64,000 nucleotides of DNA, from the NCBI RefSeq assembly GCF_008801835.1, contig NZ_VZOW01000012.1:84462-148461 (forward strand), read 5' to 3'. The stretch's first letter is position 1. Every line of letters begins with the position of its first letter. The position numbers were made by a program, and so were the translations under genes. The stretch comes from Cupriavidus pauculus (GTDB taxonomy: Bacteria; Pseudomonadota; Gammaproteobacteria; Burkholderiales; Burkholderiaceae). This document shows, in pieces, positions 36,716-45,886 of the stretch. The notes under the pieces were generated by a model. That model worked only from the letters and a program-made list of their open reading frames with translations, had not been told where the DNA came from and searched no databases.

Positions 36716-39700
36716 CCCCGACGCTGGCGCTGTGCCTGGCCAGTTCCGCATTGCCGGCTATCGCGGCGGATCTCCCGCCCGCTTCGCGCAGCGCGCAATC
36801 GAGCGAGATGGCCCAATTGCTGGCGGCGGCACGCATGTGGGATGCAAAGAATCGCGCCGACATGGCGCGCGGCATTCTGGAAAAGGCGCTGCTGATCGAC
36901 CCGAGACAGCCCGAAGCGCTCAAGCTGATGGGGCTGATCGAGATCCGTTCGAACCGCCCCGCCGAAGCCGAGAAACGGCTGGCCCAGTTACGCGCCGCGG
37001 CGCCCGACAGCGCGGCCACGCAGGAGTTGGAAGACGCCTATCGCATTGCCACGCGCGACAAGCGCGAGATGGCGACGATCAGGCTGCTGTCGCGCAGCGG
37101 CAAGGATGACGAGGCGGCGCAACGCCTGCGCAAGCTGTTCCCACGCGGCGCGCCCTCCGGCAGTCTGGCGCGCGATTACTACCGCATCCTGTCCGGCACG
37201 ACGCAGGGCCGGCCGCAGGCGATCGCCGAATTGCGGCAGCGCATCCGCGCCAATCCCAACGATCCGTATCTGAAGCTGGCGCTGGGCGATCTGCTGACCG
37301 ACCGCGAGGCCACGCGTCAGGAGGGCCTCGCGCTGCTCTACGAAGTGGCACAAAAAGCCGATGGCGATCGCACCACGGCGATCGATATCTGGCGGCGCGC
37401 GCTCTATCGTGTCAACGACGACACCGCGTACTACGTCTGGTTCGAGCGCTATCTGAAGGAAGTACCCGACGACAAGGCGGCGCAGGAAACGCTGGCCGAA
37501 CTGGGCAAGAAGGTCACGGCGCAGCGCAAATTGCAAGCCGACCCCGCGTTCCAGGCGCGTCAGCGCGGCCTGGCAAACCTGGAACGCGGCCAGCTCAAGG
37601 ACGCCGACATCGCGCTGCAGAAGGCTTACCAGAAGCGCCGCAACGATGCCGAAGTGGTCGGCGGACTGGGACTGGTGCGGCTGCGCGAAGGGCGCCATGA
37701 CGAAGCGCGCGAACTGTTCACGCGCGCGCAGCAACTCGACCCGAGCAGCAAGTGGCGCGGCCTCATCGTCACGGCCACGTTCTGGGGCACGCTTGCCAAG
37801 GCGCGTGAAGCGAATGCGCAAGGCAAGCCCGCCGAAGCGGAAACGCTCGCGCGACAGGCGCTGGCTCAGCAGCCCGGCAACGAAAACGCGCAGGTCATCC
37901 TGGCCGACGCGTTGATCGCGCAGAACAAAAACGACGAAGCGGAAACGCTGCTGCGCCAGATGCTGGCGCGCCCCAAGCCGGACGTCGGCGCGCTGCGCAC
38001 GCTGGCAGCGCTGCTGCAGAAGGAAGGCCGCGGCGACGAAGTGGAGCCGCTGATCGCCAGCCAGGAAGCGCGCATGCAAGGCGCGTCGGACGACCTGCGC
38101 GCGATGCGTGCCGATCTGCTTTCCGTGCAGGCCGAGAGCCTGCTCGCCCAGCAAAAACGCAGCCCGGCGATCCGCAATCTGGAAGCGTCGATCCGCCTGC
38201 GCCCCGACGATCCATGGACACGCTTCACGCTGGCGCGCGTCTATCGCGACCTGAAGCTGCCGGCGCTGGGCCGCAGCGTGATGGATGACGGCATGCGCGC
38301 GGCGCCCAACAACGACATGCGCTACGCCACCGCGCTGTACCTGAACAGCCTCGACGACATCGATGCGGCCAGCACGGTGCTGGCGGCCGTGCCGCAGGCA
38401 GAGCGCTCGGAAGGCATGCGCGGGCTGTCCCATAACCTCGCCGCCCAACGCCTGCTGCGCGACGCACGCCAGCGCGTGGCCCAGGGCCGCGACGACGAAG
38501 CGCGCGCACTGCTGGATCAAGCCGCCGCCGAAGCTGCGGAGGACCCGCACATGCTAGCGTCGATTGGCCGCGAATGGATCGCGCTGGGCGAACCCGACAA
38601 GGGCCTCGCGCTGGTCAGCGACTGGCTGGCCGCGCACCGCGAGGCGCCACATGTCGATATCCGCCTGCGCTACGGCGAATTGCTGGCGGCGGCCGACCGC
38701 GACGACGATCTGCGCCAGTGGATTGCGGAATCGTCGGCGCTGCCGGACGTGTCAGCCGAGGAGCGCGCCGATCTGGCCGATCAGTCGCTGCGTCTGGCGA
38801 TGCGCGAGGCTGACCGGCAGATTGACGCCGGCGACCTGCGCCGCGCACACGACGTGCTTTACGCCGTGCCCGCTGCGCAGCAGACCGACCGTCGCTGGCT
38901 GCTTGCGGTGGCGGACCTGCGCGAAGCAGCCGGCGATTATCGCGGCGCAGCCGATGCCGCACGAGAGGTGTTGGCCACCCAGCCGCACGACGCGGGTGCG
39001 CAACTGACGCTGGCGCGGCAGTACGAACGCATCGGCAAGACCGATCAGGCGCTCGAGATCGTGCGTACCGTGCTGGCGGAAACGCCGGACGACGACATCG
39101 ATACGCGACTGTCGATCGCGCGGCGCTTTACCGCGATGCGGCGCGAGGACGAGGCGAGCGAAGTCGTCGATGCGCTGGATGCACGCTTTCCCGAGCGCGC
39201 CGATATCACCGTGCAACGCGGACGCGTCGCGCAATCGCGCGGCGACTTCAACGATGCGGCCGCGCTGTATCGCACCGCTCGCGGCCTGGAACAGCGCGAA
39301 AGCGTGCCCGCCGGCGCCGACGGCACACCCGCGCAGCGCGCACTCGCGGGACTGGAAGCGCGACGCCAGGGCGAAGTGGCCACCGCCGTCATGCAATCGA
39401 ACAAATCCGGCGACGACGGCATCTCAAAGCTGCATGCCACCGAGATTCCGCTGTACGTGCGCATTCCGCACGGCTACACCGGCCACATGTTCTTCCACGC
39501 CGACACGGTGTTGCTCGATGCGGGCACGTTGCAGGCCAGCCGCCGCGTCAGCGATCTGCCGTTCGGCAAGATTCCGGCGCTGGGCAACGCCGGATTGGGC
39601 GCCATCGGGCAATCCGAAAAAGGCGTGGCGCTGGCCGCCGGTTACGAATACGACGGCGCCTACAACAGTTGGCGCGCCGATATCGGCACCACGCCGCTCG

Positions 39701-40491
39701 GATTTCTTGAAACCACCGTGGTGGGCGGATTCCGCTATCGCGCCGATCTGGGCGTGCAGTCGGTGACGGTCGACATTTCGCGCCGCGCCCAGACCAGTTC
39801 GCTGATTTCGTATGGCGGTGCGCGCGATCCGGTCACGGGCGAGACCTGGGGCGGCATCGTGCGCAACGGCGTGCATCTGCGCTATGCGCGCGATGTGGGC
39901 CGGGTCGGGCTGTTTGCCGATGTCGGCGCCGGCCTCTACACTGGCGACAACGTCAAGACAAATCGCGAGATCACGGTGCGCACCGGCTTCGACGTACCGG
40001 TCTATACCCAGCGTGACCAGCGCGTGTCGAGCGGACTGGTCGTCAACTACTGGCACTACTCCGACAACCAGCGCTTCTACACCTTTGGCCACGGCGGCTA
40101 CTACAGCCCGCAACGCTACGTGTCGGTCGGCATTCCGCTGGACTGGACCGGCCGCTACGCCAAGTGGTCGTGGAGATTTCTGGGATCGGCGGGCTGGTCG
40201 TTCACCTACGAGAACGACGCGCCCTACTTTCCCACCCGCCCGGATCTCCAGGCGCTCAGCGGCAACGCCACCTATGGCGGCGGCTCTGGCGGCGGCTTCA
40301 GCTACACGCTCGGCGCTACGGTCGAATACACGTTCGCGCCGCACTGGGTGGTCGGCGCCGGTTTCTCGATCGACCGCTCACGTGATTACGCGCCTAACCG
40401 CGCCATGGCATGGCTGCGGTATCTGTTCGACAAACGGCAGATGCCGGTGCCGTTCCCGCCAACGCCGGTGCGGCCATATTCGGCATATTGA
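36697..40491 (+). CDS. bcsC: cellulose export outer-membrane protein BcsC
   Basis: The 1264-residue protein begins with a signal peptide (MPRRALAPTLALCLASSALP), followed by about 850 residues of TPR-like helical repeats that span the periplasm and bind peptidoglycan or BcsB. From about residue 910 (ATEIPLYVRIPHGYTGHMFF) comes the C-terminal beta-barrel, ending with MPVPFPPTPVRPYSAY, as in other BcsC proteins. It is somewhat longer than the E. coli protein (1157). The gene starts inside the end of bcsZ. Part of the TPR region has very high Ala and Arg content. Confidence 0.93.
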   Translation: MPRRALAPTLALCLASSALPAIAADLPPASRSAQSSEMAQLLAAARMWDAKNRADMARGILEKALLIDPRQPEALKLMGLIEIRSNRPAEAEKRLAQLRAAAPDSAATQELEDAYRIATRDKREMATIRLLSRSGKDDEAAQRLRKLFPRGAPSGSLARDYYRILSGTTQGRPQAIAELRQRIRANPNDPYLKLALGDLLTDREATRQEGLALLYEVAQKADGDRTTAIDIWRRALYRVNDDTAYYVWFERYLKEVPDDKAAQETLAELGKKVTAQRKLQADPAFQARQRGLANLERGQLKDADIALQKAYQKRRNDAEVVGGLGLVRLREGRHDEARELFTRAQQLDPSSKWRGLIVTATFWGTLAKAREANAQGKPAEAETLARQALAQQPGNENAQVILADALIAQNKNDEAETLLRQMLARPKPDVGALRTLAALLQKEGRGDEVEPLIASQEARMQGASDDLRAMRADLLSVQAESLLAQQKRSPAIRNLEASIRLRPDDPWTRFTLARVYRDLKLPALGRSVMDDGMRAAPNNDMRYATALYLNSLDDIDAASTVLAAVPQAERSEGMRGLSHNLAAQRLLRDARQRVAQGRDDEARALLDQAAAEAAEDPHMLASIGREWIALGEPDKGLALVSDWLAAHREAPHVDIRLRYGELLAAADRDDDLRQWIAESSALPDVSAEERADLADQSLRLAMREADRQIDAGDLRRAHDVLYAVPAAQQTDRRWLLAVADLREAAGDYRGAADAAREVLATQPHDAGAQLTLARQYERIGKTDQALEIVRTVLAETPDDDIDTRLSIARRFTAMRREDEASEVVDALDARFPERADITVQRGRVAQSRGDFNDAAALYRTARGLEQRESVPAGADGTPAQRALAGLEARRQGEVATAVMQSNKSGDDGISKLHATEIPLYVRIPHGYTGHMFFHADTVLLDAGTLQASRRVSDLPFGKIPALGNAGLGAIGQSEKGVALAAGYEYDGAYNSWRADIGTTPLGFLETTVVGGFRYRADLGVQSVTVDISRRAQTSSLISYGGARDPVTGETWGGIVRNGVHLRYARDVGRVGLFADVGAGLYTGDNVKTNREITVRTGFDVPVYTQRDQRVSSGLVVNYWHYSDNQRFYTFGHGGYYSPQRYVSVGIPLDWTGRYAKWSWRFLGSAGWSFTYENDAPYFPTRPDLQALSGNATYGGGSGGGFSYTLGATVEYTFAPHWVVGAGFSIDRSRDYAPNRAMAWLRYLFDKRQMPVPFPPTPVRPYSAY

Positions 40492-40505
40492 GTTTTGGGC
40501 CACTG

Positions 40506-42293
40506 ATGAACGACGCCTCTCGCCAACCCGCCCAATCCGCACCCGCTCCGTTGCTGGCGCGGCTACAGGCGCGCGCCACGCTCGCCATCGAGGGACTGCC
40601 CGCGGCGCTGGCAACGTTGACCGCCGGTCGCGCGCATGTCGTGTACGCCAGGCCGTCGCCCGCGCGCGATGCGCTGTTCTGGCAGACCGCCGCGTCGGCG
40701 CTGCGCGGCCCGGCCTGCGTGCTGTCGACGCGCAGCGCGGCGGAGATCGCCACGGCGCTGCGCGAGCATGGTCTCGATATCGATGTGAACCGAGCCCTGC
40801 ACGCACGCGCCAACCTGTGCGCATTGCGTCCGCAACAAGGCCGCCCGGGCATCGACGTCCTTCTCGACGCGCTGCAGGCGCTGGTCGATCAATGCGGCGC
40901 GCGCGGCACGGCGTTCCTGATCGAAGGCGCGGAGGCGTTTTTCAGCTGGCACGACGCCACGGCGCTGGCCGTGGAGGGCGCGCGGCTGGGCGACTGGTGT
41001 GCGCAGGAACGCTGCAGCCTGCTGCTGGTCGTGACGCCGCCCACGCTGGAGCCGGGACAGGCGCCATCCGACCTGCATGGCTTTCACGGCCGCTTTGCCG
41101 GCGCGGTGCAGCTCTCGCAGCAACAAGGCCAATACACGTGGGAAGTCGCGTTCTGGCGTGACAACCAGGCCGTGGTGGCCGGCGAGGTGATCCGCCTGCG
41201 CTTTGCGCCGCAGGAACACCGCCTGATGGTAGCGTCCGATACTTTTAGCGATGCCATCGAGGAAGCCGGCATGCTCGCGCCCGACGAGAACCGCGTGATC
41301 GTCAGCCGCGAGGCGGTGCTGCGTGAGCGCCATATCCCGGAAGATTGGCGCGTGGTCGACAGCAACGAGGCGGCAGTCGCCACCGCCAGCAAGTCGGTCG
41401 CCGCGACAGTAATCCTCCATTACGCGGGCAGTCGAGACCTGGAAACGCTGGCCGGCCAGGTGCATCGCCTGCGCCGCACCGCGGGGCGCGCGCTCAAGAT
41501 CGTGATCCGCGAAGACCGCGAGGCCATGCGGCAACACTACGAATTATTGATGCTGAATCTGGGCGCCAATGCCGTGATTGCACAGCGCACGCCGTTTGCG
41601 CGCATGCAGGCGATGATCGACGGCTTGCAAGGCCAGGTGTTCTCGCGGCCTATCCTTGCCGACTATCGCAATGCCTTGTCCGCCGTGCTGACCACCACGA
41701 CCAGCGGCTATGTCACCGCATCCACCTTTATCACGTTGGTGCGCGACGCGGTCGAGCGCAGCCGGATGATTCGGCTGCCGCATGTGTTGCTGCAACTGCC
41801 GTTGTTGCCCGAAAAGGCGCATATCGACGCACTGCGTGCTTGCCAGATGAACCGGGCCGGCGACCTTTGCACGGCCAGCAGCGACAGTCTCTACGCGTTC
41901 TTCTTCGCGTGCCGCATGGACGACGTCGACGCCGTATGCCAGCGCGTGTTCAAGCGACCCATGGCCGATCTGTTCCAGGGCGATCTGCGCAGTGGCGACA
42001 ACGAATCGATCGCCGCCGTGCTGGGCCGCTTGGAGGCCGAGATCGCCGCATATCCACCGCCCGACTACAGCACCTGGCTGCCGTCGCCGGCCGCGCAGGA
42101 ATCGCCCTCCCACATCGGCACCGGCGCCGACGCGGCCACGGAGCTCGGCACCGCGCCGGGAGCCCCACCCGCGCCGCAGCCGGTATCGCCGCCCGTATCG
42201 CTGCCCTTGATCGCACCGCGCCGCGTCGGGCCACGCCCCGGGCCGCGCGCGCTACCCGAGCACCATCCGGTGCCGCTCAAACGACAGGACTGA
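40506..42293 (+). CDS. bcsE: c-di-GMP-sensing cellulose regulator BcsE
   Basis: The 595-residue cytosolic protein carries the BcsE architecture: a degenerate N-terminal ATPase-like domain, a receiver-like domain and a C-terminal GIL domain (about residues 300-480, with KIVIREDREAMR, NLGANAVI and MQAMIDGLQGQVFSRP). BcsE binds c-di-GMP and supports the synthase. In the E. coli GIL domain the binding motif is RxxD (Arg415-Asp418); here the equivalent seems to be Arg342-Gln-His-Tyr345. The C-terminal 80 residues are a Pro-rich tail. It lies between bcsC and bcsF. Confidence 0.85.
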   Translation: MNDASRQPAQSAPAPLLARLQARATLAIEGLPAALATLTAGRAHVVYARPSPARDALFWQTAASALRGPACVLSTRSAAEIATALREHGLDIDVNRALHARANLCALRPQQGRPGIDVLLDALQALVDQCGARGTAFLIEGAEAFFSWHDATALAVEGARLGDWCAQERCSLLLVVTPPTLEPGQAPSDLHGFHGRFAGAVQLSQQQGQYTWEVAFWRDNQAVVAGEVIRLRFAPQEHRLMVASDTFSDAIEEAGMLAPDENRVIVSREAVLRERHIPEDWRVVDSNEAAVATASKSVAATVILHYAGSRDLETLAGQVHRLRRTAGRALKIVIREDREAMRQHYELLMLNLGANAVIAQRTPFARMQAMIDGLQGQVFSRPILADYRNALSAVLTTTTSGYVTASTFITLVRDAVERSRMIRLPHVLLQLPLLPEKAHIDALRACQMNRAGDLCTASSDSLYAFFFACRMDDVDAVCQRVFKRPMADLFQGDLRSGDNESIAAVLGRLEAEIAAYPPPDYSTWLPSPAAQESPSHIGTGADAATELGTAPGAPPAPQPVSPPVSLPLIAPRRVGPRPGPRALPEHHPVPLKRQD

Positions 42294-42295
42294 CG

Positions 42296-42496
42296 ATGCC
42301 CATCTTTCTCGGCTACTTCGTTTGGGGACTGATTCTGGCCGCACCGCTGGCATGGCTGGCGTGGCGCTTCGACCTGCTGCGCTGGCTGCCGCGCTGGACC
42401 GCACCGCGCCCAAGGCGCGCGGTGCGCCTGCCGCCGCAGCTTGACGCCCTGGTAATCCGCGGCAAGCGCCAGTCCAATGGCGGAGGCCCTCGATGA
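42296..42496 (+). CDS. bcsF: BcsF-like single-span membrane protein
   Basis: The 66-residue protein has one N-terminal membrane helix (IFLGYFVWGLILAAPLAWLA) followed by a basic Arg-Pro-rich tail. BcsF proteins recruit BcsE to the membrane and are short and poorly conserved; position between bcsE and bcsQ, the start 2 bp after bcsE and the 4-bp overlap with bcsQ support the call. Confidence 0.75.
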   Translation: MPIFLGYFVWGLILAAPLAWLAWRFDLLRWLPRWTAPRPRRAVRLPPQLDALVIRGKRQSNGGGPR

Positions 42497-43272
42497 AAAC
42501 CGTGGCAATCGTCTCCACCACGGGCGGCGCCGGCCGCACCACGCTGACCGCCGAGCTTGCGGCGCTGCTGGCGTGGCGCAAGCACGCGGTGCTGGCGCTG
42601 GAATGCGACCCGCGCAATGTGCTCGGCTTTCATTTCGGGCTGCGCGACATTCCCGCCGCCGGCCTCGGCAGCCATCTGCAGGAAAACCCTGGCGCCGCAT
42701 GGGCCGGCACGGGCCAGCGCAGCGACGACGACGTGCTGTTCGTGCCATGGGGCGACGACACGGCCATCGGCGTGATGGAACGCCTGCCCGCCAACTGGCT
42801 CGCGCGGCGCATCGATCAGGTCGACCTGCCGGCACGCGCGGCGGTGCTGGTCGATACGCCGCCATGGCCGTCGGCAGGCGCCAACCAAGCCATCGATGCA
42901 GCCGACCTGGTGCTGGTGCTGACGCCCGCGCAACCGGAAACCTGCCTGACGCTGCGACGGCTGGTGGATGCACTGGCGTCGCGCGGCAAGACGGTCCGCT
43001 ACCTGGCCACGCGACTGATGCCGGCGCGGCAACTGCAGGTCGATATCGTTGCCATGCTGCAAGCCATGGTGGGGCAGGACATGCTGCCTTATCACGTGCA
43101 CGAGGACAGCAGCGTCGCCGACGCCCTGGCGCGCAGCGAGAGTTTCTGCCGCAGCACGCCGCATTCGCAGACCGCGCACGATTTGAACGGGCTGGCGTCA
43201 TGGCTGTCCGCGTGGCTGGAATCGAACGACACGCGCGCGGCTGACGGCGATCCAGGCGGGAGCCAGTCATGA
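42493..43272 (+). CDS. bcsQ: MinD/ParA-like ATPase BcsQ
   Basis: The 259-residue protein has the SIMIBI fold of MinD/ParA proteins. The P-loop STTGGAGRTTL has no Lys in either typical place; E. coli BcsQ likewise has GGVGTTT, so this is a family trait and not decay. Later motifs are LALECDPRNVL and VLVDTPPW. BcsQ helps assemble the synthase with BcsR and BcsE. It overlaps bcsF and bcsA by 4 bp each (ATGA), so the trio is translationally coupled. Confidence 0.87.
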   Translation: MKTVAIVSTTGGAGRTTLTAELAALLAWRKHAVLALECDPRNVLGFHFGLRDIPAAGLGSHLQENPGAAWAGTGQRSDDDVLFVPWGDDTAIGVMERLPANWLARRIDQVDLPARAAVLVDTPPWPSAGANQAIDAADLVLVLTPAQPETCLTLRRLVDALASRGKTVRYLATRLMPARQLQVDIVAMLQAMVGQDMLPYHVHEDSSVADALARSESFCRSTPHSQTAHDLNGLASWLSAWLESNDTRAADGDPGGSQS

Positions 43273-45854
43273 ACGCAATCGCAAGCGGATGGCGACAATG
43301 GACCACCGCGGCGCGCGCACGCATTGCGCGCCGGCTCGGCGTGCAGGCCGACACGGGGAGCGCGCCGCATTTCGGGGACTGGCTGCTGCGCCTGTTCTTC
43401 CGGCCGCCGCGCCCCGGCAAACGCGACATCCCCGCGGAATGGAGCGCGCTGATCTACCGCCGCGCGAAGCTCCGGCTCGGCATCGGCAAGCGCGCTCATA
43501 GCGGTACGTGGGTCTGGCGGCTGTTCGTGCGGCCGCCCAAGCCGCGCGTGCGCCTGGCGGCCGATCCGCGCAAGCAGCGGACCGAACAGGAACCTGCGCG
43601 CACGGGTTGGCTGCGCCGGGCGCTCGATCGCGTACTGGAGCCGCTGTGGCATCGCGTATCGCGCCTGCGGCACAAGATCGTGACGCGGCTGCCGCGGCCG
43701 AACTGGAATCGCGTGGGCTATGTATCGGAAGCGTTTTCGGCGCGCGTCGGAAAGATTCCGTTCGTGCTGCCGGTGTCGCTGGTGCTGGCCGCGATCGCGG
43801 TGGTGGCGGTCAGCACGACGCCGCTGCCGCTCAAGGAGCAGCTCACGCTGTTCGCCGTGGTGTGGATCGCGCTGGCCGTGGTGCGTCGCATTCCGGGACG
43901 GCTGGCGACGCTGACGATGATCGCCATTTCGACCCTGATGGCGGGCCGCTACATCTGGTGGCGATCCACGCAGACGCTGCAGTTTTCCACCGCGATCGAA
44001 GCGGCGGTTGGCTATGTGCTCTATGCCGCCGAAGTCTATACGTGGATCGTCTTGGCGCTGGGCTATCTGCAAACCGCGTGGCCGCTGCATCGCAAACCGA
44101 AGCCGCTGCCCGCCGATCCGCAACAATGGCCGACCGTGGACGTGTTCATACCGACCTACAACGAGTCGCTGAACGTGATCCAGCCCACGGTGTTCGCCGC
44201 ACGCAGCATGGACTGGCCTGCCGACAAGCTGCGCGTGTACATCCTCGACGACGGTCGCCGCGCGCACATCCGCGAATTCGCCGAAGCGGCTGGCGTGGGC
44301 TACCTGACGCGCACCGACAATCGGCACGCCAAGGCCGGCAACATCAACGCCGCATTGCCTAAGACTGGCGGCGACTATATCGCCATCTTCGACTGCGACC
44401 ACATCCCCACACGCTCATTCCTGCAGATGACGATGGGCGAATTCCTGGCCGATCCGAAGTGCGCGCTGGTGCAGACGCCGCACCATTTTTTCTCGCCCGA
44501 TCCATTCGAGCGAAATTTCGATACGTTCCGGCGCGTGCCCAACGAAGGCAGCCTGTTCTACGGGCTGATCCAGGACGGCAACGATTTCTGGAACGCCACG
44601 TTCTTCTGCGGCTCGTGCGCCGTCATCAAGCGCGAGCCGCTGCTCGAAATCGGCGGCATTGCCGTGGAAACCGTCACCGAGGACGCACACACCGCACTGA
44701 AGCTGCACCGGCTGGGCTACAACAGCGCCTACCTGCGCACCGTGCAGGCGGCGGGACTGGCCACGGAAAGCCTGTCCGGCCATATCGGCCAGCGCATTCG
44801 CTGGGCGCGCGGGATGGCGCAGATCTTCCGGCTCGACAACCCGATGTTCGGCCGTGGGCTGAAGTTTTTCCAGCGGCTTTGCTACAGCAACGCCATGCTG
44901 CACTTCTTCTACGGCATTCCGCGGCTGATCTTCCTGACCATGCCGATCGCGTACCTGTATTTCGGGCTGCATGTGATCAACACCTCCGCGCTGCTGATCA
45001 CGGCCTATGTGGTGCCTTACCTGCTGATCGCCAACATCACCAATTCGCGGCTGCAGGGCCGCTTCCGGCATTCGTTCTGGGCAGAGGTCTACGAATCGGT
45101 GCTGGCCTGGTATATCGTGCTGCCCACCACCGTGGCGTTCATTAATCCGCGCGCGGGCAAGTTCAACGTGACGGCCAAGGGCGGGCAGATTGCCGAGGAT
45201 TACCTGGACTGGACCATCTCCAAGCCCTACCTGGTGCTGCTGGGGCTGAACGTTATCGGCCTGGGCTGCGGTATCGCGCGCCTGCTGTTCTGGGGCACCG
45301 AGGAGCCGGCCACGGTGCTGATGAACATGGCCTGGGCGTTGTTCAACCTGATCATGCTGGGCGCGGCGGTGGGCGTGGCGCGCGAGGCGCGGCAAGTGCG
45401 CGTGTCGCACCGGATTCCGATGCGCGTGCCCGCCACGCTGTTGCTGCCCGACGGCCGCACGCTCGCGTGCAAGACGGAAAATTATTCGATGGGCGGACTG
45501 GGCGTGGTATTGCCGATCGACGTGCCGTTGCCTGAAGGCGCGCGGGTTGGCCTGTGCCTGTCGCGCGGTCCGCGCACCTATCACTTCCCGGCGGTGGTCA
45601 CGCGCCACGTCAATCGCCATCTCGGAGTTCGCATGGACAACCTGACCATCGAGCGCGAAACGCAGTTGATCCAGTGCACCTTCGGCCGGGCCGACGCATG
45701 GATCGACTGGCTCGATGACGAACGCGTGGACGCGCCGCTGCGCAGCCTCAAGGAAGTGATCGAAATGGGCTACCAGGGCTTGCTGCGCCTATACGACGCG
45801 CTGATGGACGCCGTGGATCTGGTCGTCGCGCGGCGCCGCTCGCGCATGCCCTGA
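43269..45854 (+). CDS. bcsA: cellulose synthase catalytic subunit BcsA
   Basis: The 861-residue membrane enzyme polymerises UDP-glucose into beta-1,4-glucan and extrudes it. The GT2 motifs are intact: Asp327-Asp-Gly, Asp375-Cys-Asp377, Thr470-Glu-Asp472 and Gln508-Arg-Ile-Arg-Trp512. The C-terminal PilZ domain binds c-di-GMP through Arg711-x3-Arg715 and Asn738-x-Ser-x2-Gly743, also intact. An N-terminal cytosolic extension of about 170 residues precedes the first membrane helix. Activity should thus follow c-di-GMP from the neighbouring cyclases. Confidence 0.96.
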   Translation: MNAIASGWRQWTTAARARIARRLGVQADTGSAPHFGDWLLRLFFRPPRPGKRDIPAEWSALIYRRAKLRLGIGKRAHSGTWVWRLFVRPPKPRVRLAADPRKQRTEQEPARTGWLRRALDRVLEPLWHRVSRLRHKIVTRLPRPNWNRVGYVSEAFSARVGKIPFVLPVSLVLAAIAVVAVSTTPLPLKEQLTLFAVVWIALAVVRRIPGRLATLTMIAISTLMAGRYIWWRSTQTLQFSTAIEAAVGYVLYAAEVYTWIVLALGYLQTAWPLHRKPKPLPADPQQWPTVDVFIPTYNESLNVIQPTVFAARSMDWPADKLRVYILDDGRRAHIREFAEAAGVGYLTRTDNRHAKAGNINAALPKTGGDYIAIFDCDHIPTRSFLQMTMGEFLADPKCALVQTPHHFFSPDPFERNFDTFRRVPNEGSLFYGLIQDGNDFWNATFFCGSCAVIKREPLLEIGGIAVETVTEDAHTALKLHRLGYNSAYLRTVQAAGLATESLSGHIGQRIRWARGMAQIFRLDNPMFGRGLKFFQRLCYSNAMLHFFYGIPRLIFLTMPIAYLYFGLHVINTSALLITAYVVPYLLIANITNSRLQGRFRHSFWAEVYESVLAWYIVLPTTVAFINPRAGKFNVTAKGGQIAEDYLDWTISKPYLVLLGLNVIGLGCGIARLLFWGTEEPATVLMNMAWALFNLIMLGAAVGVAREARQVRVSHRIPMRVPATLLLPDGRTLACKTENYSMGGLGVVLPIDVPLPEGARVGLCLSRGPRTYHFPAVVTRHVNRHLGVRMDNLTIERETQLIQCTFGRADAWIDWLDDERVDAPLRSLKEVIEMGYQGLLRLYDALMDAVDLVVARRRSRMP

Positions 45855-45886
45855 CTGCCGACCGAATCCGCCTGTATCGAGACGAC

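Noticed and set aside
42493..43272. BcsQ as a decayed ATPase because the P-loop lysine is missing
   Set aside because: E. coli BcsQ also lacks the lysine (GGVGTTT), so this is normal for the family.
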